This document shows, in pieces, positions 18,390 through 26,123 of a stretch of DNA of 64,000 nt. Position 1 is the first letter of the stretch, and every line of letters starts with the position of its first letter. A program made the translations under genes and the position numbers. The notes under the pieces were generated by a model. The model did not search any database and had not been told where the DNA came from. It saw nothing but the letters and a program-made list of their open reading frames with translations. Source of the DNA: Pseudomonas fluorescens (GTDB lineage Bacteria > Pseudomonadota > Gammaproteobacteria > Pseudomonadales > Pseudomonadaceae); the NCBI RefSeq assembly GCF_000730425.1, contig NZ_CP008896.1, forward strand, positions 5,456,001-5,520,000, read 5' to 3'.

Positions 18390-18408
18390 AGCGGAATCCT
18401 GTTCCGCT
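18390..18408. promoter_or_regulatory. Everted operator-like repeat upstream of iclR
   Basis: AGCGGAA-TCCTG-TTCCGCT, a perfect 7-base inverted repeat made of the same half-sites as the regulon dyad but pointing the other way. It overlaps the permease stop codon and lies about 120 bases before the iclR start. A role in autoregulation is inferred. Confidence 0.45.
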
Positions 18409-19738
18409 AGTGCAGCCATTGCACGACCCAGGACAGGGCCAGCAATAGCGGAATGGCGATCAGGGCGAAACGGCCATTCCAGGTGAGGACAATCGTCCAG
18501 GGCGAGGTGCCAGCGGTGCGCGCCAGGATCAGCACGGCGGGCCCGAAGGGTGAGAGCAGCATCGCCAGGGAAAAGGCGCAGACCAGACTGACGGCGGGCC
18601 CCAATGGGTTGATTCCGGCCACCTGCAATTGGGCCAGCAGGCCGGCACACATGCTCAGGGTAATAATCGGCGCGATGCCAACCAGGGCGAGCCCGACCAC
18701 ACCCAGCAGCGCCACGCATTGCAGCCAGAACACCTGCGAGGCGCCGCCCAGCAGCGGCACCAGTTGCTCCAGGGGCACCAGTTGATTGAACAGCGCGCCG
18801 AACAGCGCGGAGCAGCCAAAGATAAAGACCTCGTTGCGCATGCCCGCCAGGTGCTCGGCCAATTCATCGTAGGCCTTGCGCGGGCTTTCCAGGAACAGCC
18901 AGGCACTGACCAGCAGCGGCACCACCATCAGCGAGGCCTGGGTGATGTTCAACCCACTGAAGCTGGCCAACGCCACGATCGCAGCGATGCCCACGGCCGT
19001 GCCGAGCGCAAGAGGGGTGAGAGAGGCGACAGGGACCTCGGGAGATTTGTCCACCAGCGTCTGCAAGTGGCGGTTTTCGCTGCGTGCGCCAATGAACATC
19101 AGCAACACGGTGGCGATCACTCCATAAGGCAGCAGGTCGGTCCACGCCAGGCTTGGCACCTCACGAGTGATGATCGCCACGACAATGCTGGTTGGCGCGA
19201 CCAGGGGCACCAGGGCAAAACCGCGAATGGCGGCGGTCAGTACACCTCGCTGGCCATCACGCCGGCCGAGGTGATCGGGGGCAAAAGGTTGCAGGTAGCT
19301 GTGCAAGGTCGAGCACATCAGGTTGAGCATGCCGAAACTGAGAATTGACCCCAGCCCCAGCGCCGCCAGCACGTAGCGCGGGTAGAGCAGCACGCGTGGC
19401 CCGCGCAACAGAACACGGTGCACCTCCCCAAGCGTCGGCAAGCGCTTGACCAGGCACCCCATCAGCCCCAACCCGGCAATGAACGCTGCGTAATACGCGG
19501 CGGCGCTGCTCATGCGCTGGGCGGCGGGCAGATCCAGGGGGGCCTTGACCAGCCAGAGAGCGAACAACCCCAGCGTCGCCAGGCCCAGGCGCCTGGGGTA
19601 GGGCATGAGTGACTGCCAGTGACGGATAAAGAACAAACCGAACAGCAGCGCCGCGATCAGGCTGAACGCACTGGTACGCGTGCCCAGGGCGATCAGCTCA
19701 CACAGCAGGGCCAGTGGCAGCAGGCGTGTCAGCTTCAC
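18407..19738 (-). CDS. Unrecognised polytopic membrane protein, probable permease
   Basis: Hydrophobic protein of 443 residues with about ten or more membrane segments and few charged loops. No family signature was recognised. The C-terminal part with GPAVLILARTAG and an internal pseudo-repeat recall ion-transporter-type permeases, but this is only an impression. Its start overlaps the thioesterase stop by 4 bases, and iclR follows after about 140 bases on the same strand, so it belongs to the regulator operon. It could import or export a substrate or intermediate of the pathway. Confidence 0.6.
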   Translation of the reverse strand: MKLTRLLPLALLCELIALGTRTSAFSLIAALLFGLFFIRHWQSLMPYPRRLGLATLGLFALWLVKAPLDLPAAQRMSSAAAYYAAFIAGLGLMGCLVKRLPTLGEVHRVLLRGPRVLLYPRYVLAALGLGSILSFGMLNLMCSTLHSYLQPFAPDHLGRRDGQRGVLTAAIRGFALVPLVAPTSIVVAIITREVPSLAWTDLLPYGVIATVLLMFIGARSENRHLQTLVDKSPEVPVASLTPLALGTAVGIAAIVALASFSGLNITQASLMVVPLLVSAWLFLESPRKAYDELAEHLAGMRNEVFIFGCSALFGALFNQLVPLEQLVPLLGGASQVFWLQCVALLGVVGLALVGIAPIITLSMCAGLLAQLQVAGINPLGPAVSLVCAFSLAMLLSPFGPAVLILARTAGTSPWTIVLTWNGRFALIAIPLLLALSWVVQWLH

Positions 19739-20163
19739 GCGGGCAGGCGGCGCAGGCGGCTGCGTTTGAACACGCCTTCGGCGCTGGCCAGCAGGTTGTC
19801 TTCGGCATCGAGTACGTCACAGGCGGCCATGTAGATTTTCGGCCCGCCGCCGCGCACCCGGGCGACTGCCCGTACCCGGCTGCCTGCGGGGGCAGGTGCC
19901 ATGTAATTGATGTTCAGTGACAGGGTCAGGGACAGGCGCCACAGGTCCGGGTCGATGTTCCAGGTTCCGCACATGCCCAGTGCCGAGTCGGCCATGGCTG
20001 CGATCACACCGCCGTGCAGGTTGCCGGCCTGGTTCAGGTGCTCGGGGTTGATCTGCAACGCGATGATGGTCTGCGCCTGGCCGTACTCAACCAGCTCAAG
20101 GCCCAGGTACGCGGCGAATCCACTGAACAGGCCTGTCAGGTCGGCGGGGGGTGAGACGGTCAT
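19735..20163 (-). CDS. Hotdog-fold acyl-CoA thioesterase, PaaI family
   Basis: Small thioesterase of 142 residues. The hotdog helix with catalytic context, NLHGGVIAAMADSALG, is clear, and the strand LTLSLNINYMAPAPAG matches the PaaI/4HBT-like group. Such enzymes release CoA from stalled acyl-CoA intermediates. The start MTVSPPADL (20163) was chosen over a longer frame. First gene of the minus-strand operon with the permease and iclR, divergent from the PaaH-like gene; the shared 171-base gap holds one good and one weak operator. Confidence 0.85.
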   Translation of the reverse strand: MTVSPPADLTGLFSGFAAYLGLELVEYGQAQTIIALQINPEHLNQAGNLHGGVIAAMADSALGMCGTWNIDPDLWRLSLTLSLNINYMAPAPAGSRVRAVARVRGGGPKIYMAACDVLDAEDNLLASAEGVFKRSRLRRLPA

Positions 20164-20227
20164 GGTGTGTTCTCTTCTTGTTATGGGTGACGTGTTTTTC
20201 AACGGCGGCACTTGCTATGCACGGTAT

Positions 20228-20244
20228 GTTCCGCAAAGAGCCGT
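20228..20244. promoter_or_regulatory. Weak IclR-type operator near the thioesterase start
   Basis: GTTCCGC-AAA-GAGCCGT has a perfect left half-site and a poor right one. It lies 65 bases before the thioesterase start, in the divergent promoter region. Confidence 0.35.
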
Positions 20245-20300
20245 TTTTAGATTGAAGTTGAGCCTGACAATAATTAGTATTCTAGTCAATATGGAATTAG

Positions 20301-20317
20301 GTTCTGCACAGCGAAAC
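20301..20317. promoter_or_regulatory. IclR-type operator before the PaaH-like gene
   Basis: GTTCTGC-ACA-GCGAAAC, the same 7-3-7 dyad as at 8180, 11092 and 26107. It lies 18 bases before the start codon, close to the ribosome site GGAGAAG, so it should overlap the transcription start of the plus-strand unit and may also govern the divergent operon. Confidence 0.65.
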
Positions 20318-20334
20318 ATTAATTCGGAGAAGTC

Positions 20335-21867
20335 ATGTTTTCACGTATCGGTGTGATTGGCAGCGGCGCCATGGGCCGTGGCATTGTTCAAGTGTTTGCG
20401 ACGTCGGGCTGCGAAGTGTTGCTGTATGACGTGCGTCCCGAGGCCGTCGAGCAGGCGCTGAGCTTTAACCGGGAACTGTTGGAACGCCAGGTGGCCAAGG
20501 GCAAACTCAGCCCCGCCCAACTGGAGCAGACCCTGGCGCGCATGCAGCCCGCCGCCAGCCTGCAGGCGTTGGCCGGCTGCGATCTGTTGATCGAAGCGAT
20601 CGTGGAGAACCTGGAAGCCAAGCAAGGGTTGTTCCGTGAGTTGGAGGCCATCGTTGCGCCGAGCGCGGTATTGGCCACCAACACGTCGTCGCTGTCCGTC
20701 ACACGGATCGCCAGCGGTTGCCAACACCCTGAGCGGGTTGCCGGCTTTCACTTCTTCAACCCGGTGCCGCTGATGAAGATCGTCGAGGTGGTGCGCGGCG
20801 AGCGTACCCAGGTGCAGGTGGTCGAGCGCCTGTGTGCGCTGGCCGAGGCGGCTGGCCACTTTGCCGCGCAAACCCCGGACACGCCGGGCTTTCTGGTCAA
20901 CCATGCCGGGCGTGCCTATGGCACTGAAGCCTTGCGTATCCTGGGCGAGAACATTGCCGGTTTCGAGCAGATCGACCGCATTCTGCGCGACGGCCCGGGG
21001 TTTCGCATGGGGCCGTTCGAGTTGTTTGACCTGACGGGCCTGGATATTTCCCACGGGGTGATGGAGTCGATCTACGCGCAGTTTTATGGTGACCCGCGTT
21101 ATACCCCGTCTTACCTGGCCGCCCAACGCGTGGCCGCCGGTTTGCTGGGGCGCAAGAGTGACGGGCAGGGTTTCTACCGCTACGTCGACGGCCAGCCGCT
21201 GCGTTCGCCGCAGCCGGCGCGCGCGGTGGTATCGGTTGAACGTTCCTTCTGGCTCGACAGCCAGGATCGGCAGGTGCGCGCTGAAGTGGCAGCCTTGCTC
21301 GCGGCGGGCGGGGCGACGCTTGAAGAGGCCGCTCAACCACCGGCCAACGCGATCTGCCTGATTACCCCGTTGGGCGAAGACGCCAGCAGTGTGATCGCGC
21401 GCCAGGGTTTACCCGCTGAGCGCACCCTTGCGCTGGATACCTTCTGTGATTTTTCCAAGCGCCTGGTGCTGATGCGCCAACCGGCGCTTGACCCAGGGCT
21501 GGAAGCCCAGGCGGTGCAGGCCCTGGGCAGCAGCGGGGTGCCCATTGAAGTGATCAATGACTCGCCCGGTTTCATCATTCAGCGGGTTGTGGCAAGCGTG
21601 GCCAACCTGGGGGCGGAAATCGTCCAGCGTGGCATCGCCACCCCGGCCACCCTCGACCGCGCGGTGAGGCTGGCGCTGGGTTATCCGCACGGCCCACTGG
21701 CCTTCGCCGAGTTCTATGGCGCAGACAAAATCCTTGCGGTGCTGCGTGGCCTTCAAGGGTGCTATGAGGAGCCGCGCTATCGTCCCAGCCCCTGGCTGCG
21801 CCGCCGGGTTCAGTTGGGGCTGAGCCTGCAAACTCCCGATCAACCCTCTGCCGTGCTGGAGCAATGA
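20335..21867 (+). CDS. 3-hydroxyacyl-CoA dehydrogenase, PaaH type
   Basis: NAD-dependent dehydrogenase of 510 residues, matching PaaH (3-hydroxyadipyl-CoA dehydrogenase) in length and order. The NAD motif GSGAMG is at residues 9-14; EAIVENLEAKQGLF, the catalytic-histidine segment FHFFNPVPLMKIVEVV and the first C-terminal domain (FRMGPFELFDLTGLD) follow. A second, diverged copy of the C-terminal domain runs from about residue 400. PaaH acts on a dicarboxyl-CoA, supporting a dicarboxylate substrate here. Its stop overlaps the thiolase start by 4 bases. Confidence 0.9.
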   Translation: MFSRIGVIGSGAMGRGIVQVFATSGCEVLLYDVRPEAVEQALSFNRELLERQVAKGKLSPAQLEQTLARMQPAASLQALAGCDLLIEAIVENLEAKQGLFRELEAIVAPSAVLATNTSSLSVTRIASGCQHPERVAGFHFFNPVPLMKIVEVVRGERTQVQVVERLCALAEAAGHFAAQTPDTPGFLVNHAGRAYGTEALRILGENIAGFEQIDRILRDGPGFRMGPFELFDLTGLDISHGVMESIYAQFYGDPRYTPSYLAAQRVAAGLLGRKSDGQGFYRYVDGQPLRSPQPARAVVSVERSFWLDSQDRQVRAEVAALLAAGGATLEEAAQPPANAICLITPLGEDASSVIARQGLPAERTLALDTFCDFSKRLVLMRQPALDPGLEAQAVQALGSSGVPIEVINDSPGFIIQRVVASVANLGAEIVQRGIATPATLDRAVRLALGYPHGPLAFAEFYGADKILAVLRGLQGCYEEPRYRPSPWLRRRVQLGLSLQTPDQPSAVLEQ

Positions 21868-23072
21868 CCATGTCTGCTTATATCTATGATGGCCTGCGTA
21901 CCCCCTTTGGCCGCAGCGCCGGGGGCTTGGCCAGCGTGCGCCCGGATGACTTGCTGGGCGAGGTTATCCGTGCCCTGGTGGCGCGCAGCCCGTTCGCCGG
22001 TGCGGACTATGAAGACGTCGTGGCAGGCTGCGCCTGCCAGGCCGGTGAAGATGCGCGCAACGTGGCCCGCAATGCGGCATTGCTCGCGGGGCTGCCACTG
22101 ACCACGGGTGGCCTGACCGTCAACCGCCTGTGCGGTTCGGGGCTGGCGGCGGTGCTGGATGTCAATCGGATGATTCGTTGCGATGAAGGTCAGTTGTTCA
22201 TCGCCGGTGGCACCGAGAGCATGAGTCGTGCGCCGTTTGTGGTCGGCAAGAGTGAGGCTGCATTCTCCCGAGCCTTCCAGGTGTTCGACAGCAGCATCGG
22301 TGCACGCTTTCCCAACCCACGTATCGAGGCCGGGTTTGGCGCCGACAGCATGCCGCAGACCGCCGATAACATTGCGTCTGATCTGGGTATCAGCCGTGCC
22401 GACAGTGATGCGTTCGCGGCACGCAGCCAGGCGTTGTATGCCAAGGCGTTGGCCGAAGGTTTCTATGTTGGGGAGCTGATGTCGGTCCCGGTGCCGCAAG
22501 GGCGCAAGTTGCCGCCCAAGGACATGGCGGCTGATGAGCACCCACGCCCGTCCACCGATGAGCCAGCGCTGGCCCGATTAGGCGCACTGTTTGAGGGGGG
22601 CGTGGTCACCGCGGGTAATGCCTCGGGCATCAACGATGGCGCGGCGGCACTGATCATGGGCAACCGTGCAATCGGTGAGCGTCATGACGTCAAGCCACGG
22701 GCACGGATTGTGGCCGGTGCGGTTGCAGGCGTTGCACCTCGGGTGATGGGCTTGGGGCCGGTTCCCGCGATCCGCAAGGTATTGGCGCGTGCCGGGCTGA
22801 GCCTGGCGCAGATGGACGTGATTGAAATCAATGAGGCCTTTGCCACCCAGGTATTGGGGTGCGCCAAAGAGTTGGGCCTGGCCTTTGACGACCCCCGCTT
22901 GAATGCCCAGGGCGGTGCGATTGCCATTGGCCATCCGCTGGGTGCTTCGGGGGCCCGCCTGGTCCTGACGGCCTTGCGTAGCCTGGAGCGCCAGCAAGGG
23001 CGCTACGCCTTGGTGAGCCTGTGTATCGGGATTGGCCAGGGCATCGCCTGTGTGATCGAGCGCCTCGACTGA
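21864..23072 (+). CDS. Thiolase, PcaF/PaaJ-like (3-oxoadipyl-CoA thiolase type)
   Basis: Splits a 3-ketoacyl-CoA with CoA. This 402-residue protein resembles PcaF strongly: RTPFGRSAGGLASVRPDDL, GCACQAGEDARNVARN, MSRAPFVVGKSEAAFSRA and DEHPRPSTDE. The nucleophile is Cys90 (NRLCGSG); the later His is in GHPLGASGA and the second Cys in CIGIGQG. By analogy it yields acetyl-CoA and succinyl-CoA from 3-oxoadipyl-CoA. It is translationally coupled to the PaaH-like gene (ATGA overlap); MSAY six bases later is an alternative start. Confidence 0.92.
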   Translation: MTMSAYIYDGLRTPFGRSAGGLASVRPDDLLGEVIRALVARSPFAGADYEDVVAGCACQAGEDARNVARNAALLAGLPLTTGGLTVNRLCGSGLAAVLDVNRMIRCDEGQLFIAGGTESMSRAPFVVGKSEAAFSRAFQVFDSSIGARFPNPRIEAGFGADSMPQTADNIASDLGISRADSDAFAARSQALYAKALAEGFYVGELMSVPVPQGRKLPPKDMAADEHPRPSTDEPALARLGALFEGGVVTAGNASGINDGAAALIMGNRAIGERHDVKPRARIVAGAVAGVAPRVMGLGPVPAIRKVLARAGLSLAQMDVIEINEAFATQVLGCAKELGLAFDDPRLNAQGGAIAIGHPLGASGARLVLTALRSLERQQGRYALVSLCIGIGQGIACVIERLD

Positions 23073-23081
23073 AGCCCCACG

Positions 23082-23119
23082 CCCCCGGTAGGAGCCGGCT
23101 TGCCAGCTCCTACCGGGGG
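23082..23119. terminator. Bidirectional hairpin between convergent thiolase genes
   Basis: Perfect 14-bp stem CCCCCGGTAGGAGC / GCTCCTACCGGGGG around the loop CGGCTTGCCA. The loop and inner stem are a REP core, so a REP element seems to form the hairpin. It fills the short gap between the two stop codons and probably ends transcription both ways. Confidence 0.7.
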
Positions 23120-24304
23120 TCAGACGACCTCGAACAGGCCGGCAGCCCCTTGCCCGCCGCCGATGCACATGGTCACCACCACATAGCGGGCGCCGCGCCG
23201 CTTGCCTTCGATCAGGGCATGACCGGTCAGGCGTGAGCCGGTGACGCCATAAGGATGGCCGATGGCGATGGAGCCGCCATTGACGTTCATTTTTTCCAGG
23301 GGAATGCCCAGTTTTTCGCGGCAGTAGATCACCTGCGAGGCGAAGGCTTCATTGAGCTCCCACACGTCGATATCGTCGATCGTCAGGCCGTTGCGCTTGA
23401 GCAGGCGCGGGATGGCGTAGACCGGGCCGATACCCATCTCGTCCGGCTCGCAACCGGCCACCGCAAACCCACGGAAAATCCCCAGCGGCTCCAGATTGTT
23501 GCGTTCGGCATACAGGCTGTCCATGACCAGGCACACCGACGCCCCGTCGGACAACTGGCTGGCATTGCCCGCTGTGACGAATTGCCCGGCACCGCGCACC
23601 GGCTCCAGCAAGGCCAGGTTTTGCAGGGTGGTAGACGGGCGGTTGCACTCGTCCCGAGTGAGGGTGACGGCCTGCTCGCTGACCTCGCCACTGTGTTTAT
23701 CCTTGACCAGCATTTGTGTGGTGAAAGGGACAATTTCAGCGTCGAACAGACCTGCCGCCTGGGCAGCGGCGGTGCGCTGCTGGCTGAGTAGGGCGTATTC
23801 GTCCTGGGCTTCGCGGCTGATGTTGTAGCGGCGGGCAACGATGTCGGCGGTTTCAATCATCGACAGGTACAGCTCGGGTTTGTGTTCCTGCAACCACGGG
23901 TTCTGGCTGCGATAGGTATTGAGCTTGTCGTTTTGCAGCAGGCTGATGGATTCCACGCCGCCGGCGATCATCGCCGGGACTTTCTCCGACACGATACGCT
24001 GTGCCGCGAGGGCAATGGCTTGCAGCCCCGAGCTGCAAAAGCGGTTGATCGACAACCCTGCCGTTGCAGTGGACAGCCCGCCACGGATGGCTGCCAGGCG
24101 CGCCATGTTCTTGCCCTGGGCGCCCTCATGAAACGTTGCACCGAGGATCACATCTTCAATCAAGCCCGGATCAATCCCGGCACGGGCCACGGCTTCCTGG
24201 ATCACATGCCCGGCCAGGTCGATGCTATGGGTGTTGTTCAGGGCGCCCCGGTAGGATTTGCCCAGGGCGGTACGCGCGGTGGAGACAATAACGGCGTCAG
24301 ACAT
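23120..24304 (-). CDS. Acetyl-CoA acyltransferase (thiolase), PimB-like
   Basis: Second thiolase of the cluster, 394 residues. Nucleophile Cys90 in [21 protein letters not shown] and [15 protein letters not shown] complete the active site. [13 protein letters not shown] and [18 protein letters not shown] match my recollection of PimB from the Rhodopseudomonas pim operon better than FadA. It should shorten the longer dicarboxyl- or acyl-CoA intermediates. The ATG at 24304 lies 3 bases after the ligase stop; the TTG one codon earlier is less likely. Same operon as the ligase. Confidence 0.9.
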   Translation of the reverse strand: MSDAVIVSTARTALGKSYRGALNNTHSIDLAGHVIQEAVARAGIDPGLIEDVILGATFHEGAQGKNMARLAAIRGGLSTATAGLSINRFCSSGLQAIALAAQRIVSEKVPAMIAGGVESISLLQNDKLNTYRSQNPWLQEHKPELYLSMIETADIVARRYNISREAQDEYALLSQQRTAAAQAAGLFDAEIVPFTTQMLVKDKHSGEVSEQAVTLTRDECNRPSTTLQNLALLEPVRGAGQFVTAGNASQLSDGASVCLVMDSLYAERNNLEPLGIFRGFAVAGCEPDEMGIGPVYAIPRLLKRNGLTIDDIDVWELNEAFASQVIYCREKLGIPLEKMNVNGGSIAIGHPYGVTGSRLTGHALIEGKRRGARYVVVTMCIGGGQGAAGLFEVV

Positions 24305-24307
24305 CAA

Positions 24308-25993
24308 TCAGCTTCCTGTGCCAGAAATAGTGGGGGCGTGGGCGGCCCATTCTTCATCCTGCAATTGACGCCACAGCAGTTTGCCGGCACCTGACTGCGG
24401 CAGATGCTCGCGAAACTCGAGGGTGGCCGGGACTTTGTAGGCCGACATATTGGCCTTGCACCATTCGATGATGTCGCTGGCGGTGGTGTCCTGCCGCCCG
24501 GGATGCAGGGTCACCAGGGCTTTGACCGCTTCACCGCGGCGCGCGTCGGGTGAAGAGATGACGCAGCATTGTTTGATCGCTGGATGGCGGTACATCAGGC
24601 TTTCGACCTCCGAAGGCCAGACCTTGTAGCCGGAGGCGTTGATCATGCGTTTGATGCGGTCGACCATGAAGAAATAGCCATCTTCGTCGTAGTAACCCAG
24701 ATCGCCGGTGCGTAGGAAGCGTTTGCCTTCCAGTTCGATAAAGGCTTTTTCGGTGTCCTGGGGGAGCCGCCAGTAGCCTTTGAAAATCTGCGGGCCCCGG
24801 CAGATGATTTCTCCCACCTCGTGGGGCGCCAACTCCAGCCCGGTCGTACTGTCGATGACGCGTGAGTCCACGTCGAACGCCGGAATCCCCAGGCATTGGG
24901 ATTTGCTGCGCGCCTTGGGGTTCATATGGGTCGCGGCCATGGTTTCGGTCATGCCATAACCTTCGATGTAGTCCAGGCCCAATAACTGCTTGAGCTTGTC
25001 CTTGACCGGGCCGGGCATCGCCGCGCCGCCGCCGCCAATGTAGTTCAGGCTCGACAGGTCATAGCGACCAAGCCCGTCCTGGGTCAGGAAGTCCACGGCC
25101 ATGGTGACGATATTGGACCAGTTGCTGACGCGATAACGCTGCATCAACTGCGCGGCGACTTCGCGGTTCCAGCGGGTCATGACCACCACACAGGCCCCAC
25201 TGAAAATCGGCCCGTTCATGGACGACTGCATGCCGGCGACATGGAACAGTGGCAACGTGGTCAGCACCACGTCTTCGCAATTGCGGTTGGTCCAGGCCTG
25301 GCGGTGCACCGTCGTTGCCATTACCGATGCGTGTGTATGCAGGCACCCCTTGGGCACCCCGGTCGTGCCTGAGCTGTAAGGCATCACGCAGTGGTCGTCG
25401 GCGCCACTCAGGTGTGGGCCAGGACGTTGCCCGCAATCGAGTGCGGCCTGCCAGCACGTCACGCCAGGCAGCGCTGGCGTTTCAACCGGGGCAAGCAGCT
25501 CGGGCGGCAGGGGCAGGTCGGTGGGGGTGCGCAGGTACTCGGAGTAAGCCGTCGTCAACACGTGGCGCAGCTTGAAGCGCCCGAGCAGCGGAGTGACAAA
25601 CGGTGCGAGATCCTGGGCGCAGACGACGATCTCGCCATCCGTATCGTGCAGGTAGTGTTCCAGTTCGCTGGCGCGGCTCATGGGGTTGAGCGGCACCACC
25701 ATGGCATCGGCGCGCAGGGCGGCGTAGTAGGTGATGATGAATTGCGGCGAGTTCTGCATGAACAGCAGAACCCGGTCGCCACGCTTGATCCCCTGGGATT
25801 GGAAATACCCGGCCAGGCGTTCTACCTCATCGAGCAACTGGGCGTAGGTGATGAGGGTGTCGTAGTAGATGATCGCAGTCTTTTGCGGATAACGCCGGGC
25901 AGCGATCTCCAGGTTACAGAACAGACTGGTAGCCGGCAGTGTCAGGTGGTGGGGGGCACCCTCCGGCCAATGGGGCAGGTGACGGTTGAACAT
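24308..25993 (-). CDS. Acyl-CoA synthetase (AMP-forming), PimA-like
   Basis: Activates the incoming acid to its CoA thioester using ATP. The 561-residue ANL enzyme shows the P-loop YSSGTTGVPKGCLHTH, GYGMTETMAATH, TGDLGYYDEDGYFF and the hinge segment VDRIKRMINASGYKVWPSEV. The C-terminal catalytic lysine is in QSGAGKLLWRQL. First gene of a two-gene operon with the PimB-like thiolase; an IclR-type dyad lies about 115 bases upstream. Substrate specificity cannot be read from the sequence, but PimA is the natural counterpart in this gene set. Confidence 0.92.
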   Translation of the reverse strand: MFNRHLPHWPEGAPHHLTLPATSLFCNLEIAARRYPQKTAIIYYDTLITYAQLLDEVERLAGYFQSQGIKRGDRVLLFMQNSPQFIITYYAALRADAMVVPLNPMSRASELEHYLHDTDGEIVVCAQDLAPFVTPLLGRFKLRHVLTTAYSEYLRTPTDLPLPPELLAPVETPALPGVTCWQAALDCGQRPGPHLSGADDHCVMPYSSGTTGVPKGCLHTHASVMATTVHRQAWTNRNCEDVVLTTLPLFHVAGMQSSMNGPIFSGACVVVMTRWNREVAAQLMQRYRVSNWSNIVTMAVDFLTQDGLGRYDLSSLNYIGGGGAAMPGPVKDKLKQLLGLDYIEGYGMTETMAATHMNPKARSKSQCLGIPAFDVDSRVIDSTTGLELAPHEVGEIICRGPQIFKGYWRLPQDTEKAFIELEGKRFLRTGDLGYYDEDGYFFMVDRIKRMINASGYKVWPSEVESLMYRHPAIKQCCVISSPDARRGEAVKALVTLHPGRQDTTASDIIEWCKANMSAYKVPATLEFREHLPQSGAGKLLWRQLQDEEWAAHAPTISGTGS

Positions 25994-26106
25994 TCTAAAA
26001 CCCTATTGTTATGAGTCTGGGTTAATCGATATGCGGGCGGTGTGGCGGTGCCATCTCGCTGGAGATTTGCACGCAATGCGGCTTGGTGTCAAATATACGG
26101 AATATG

Positions 26107-26123
26107 GTTTCGCTATGCGGAAC
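26107..26123. promoter_or_regulatory. IclR-type operator before the ligase-thiolase operon
   Basis: GTTTCGC-TAT-GCGGAAC; its reverse complement GTTCCGCATAGCGAAAC matches the other dyads closely. A further half-site (ACGGAATATGG) lies beside it at 26097-26107, repeating the GGAATATGGTTTC arrangement seen at 11104. The last base overlaps the isomerase stop codon. Confidence 0.7.
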
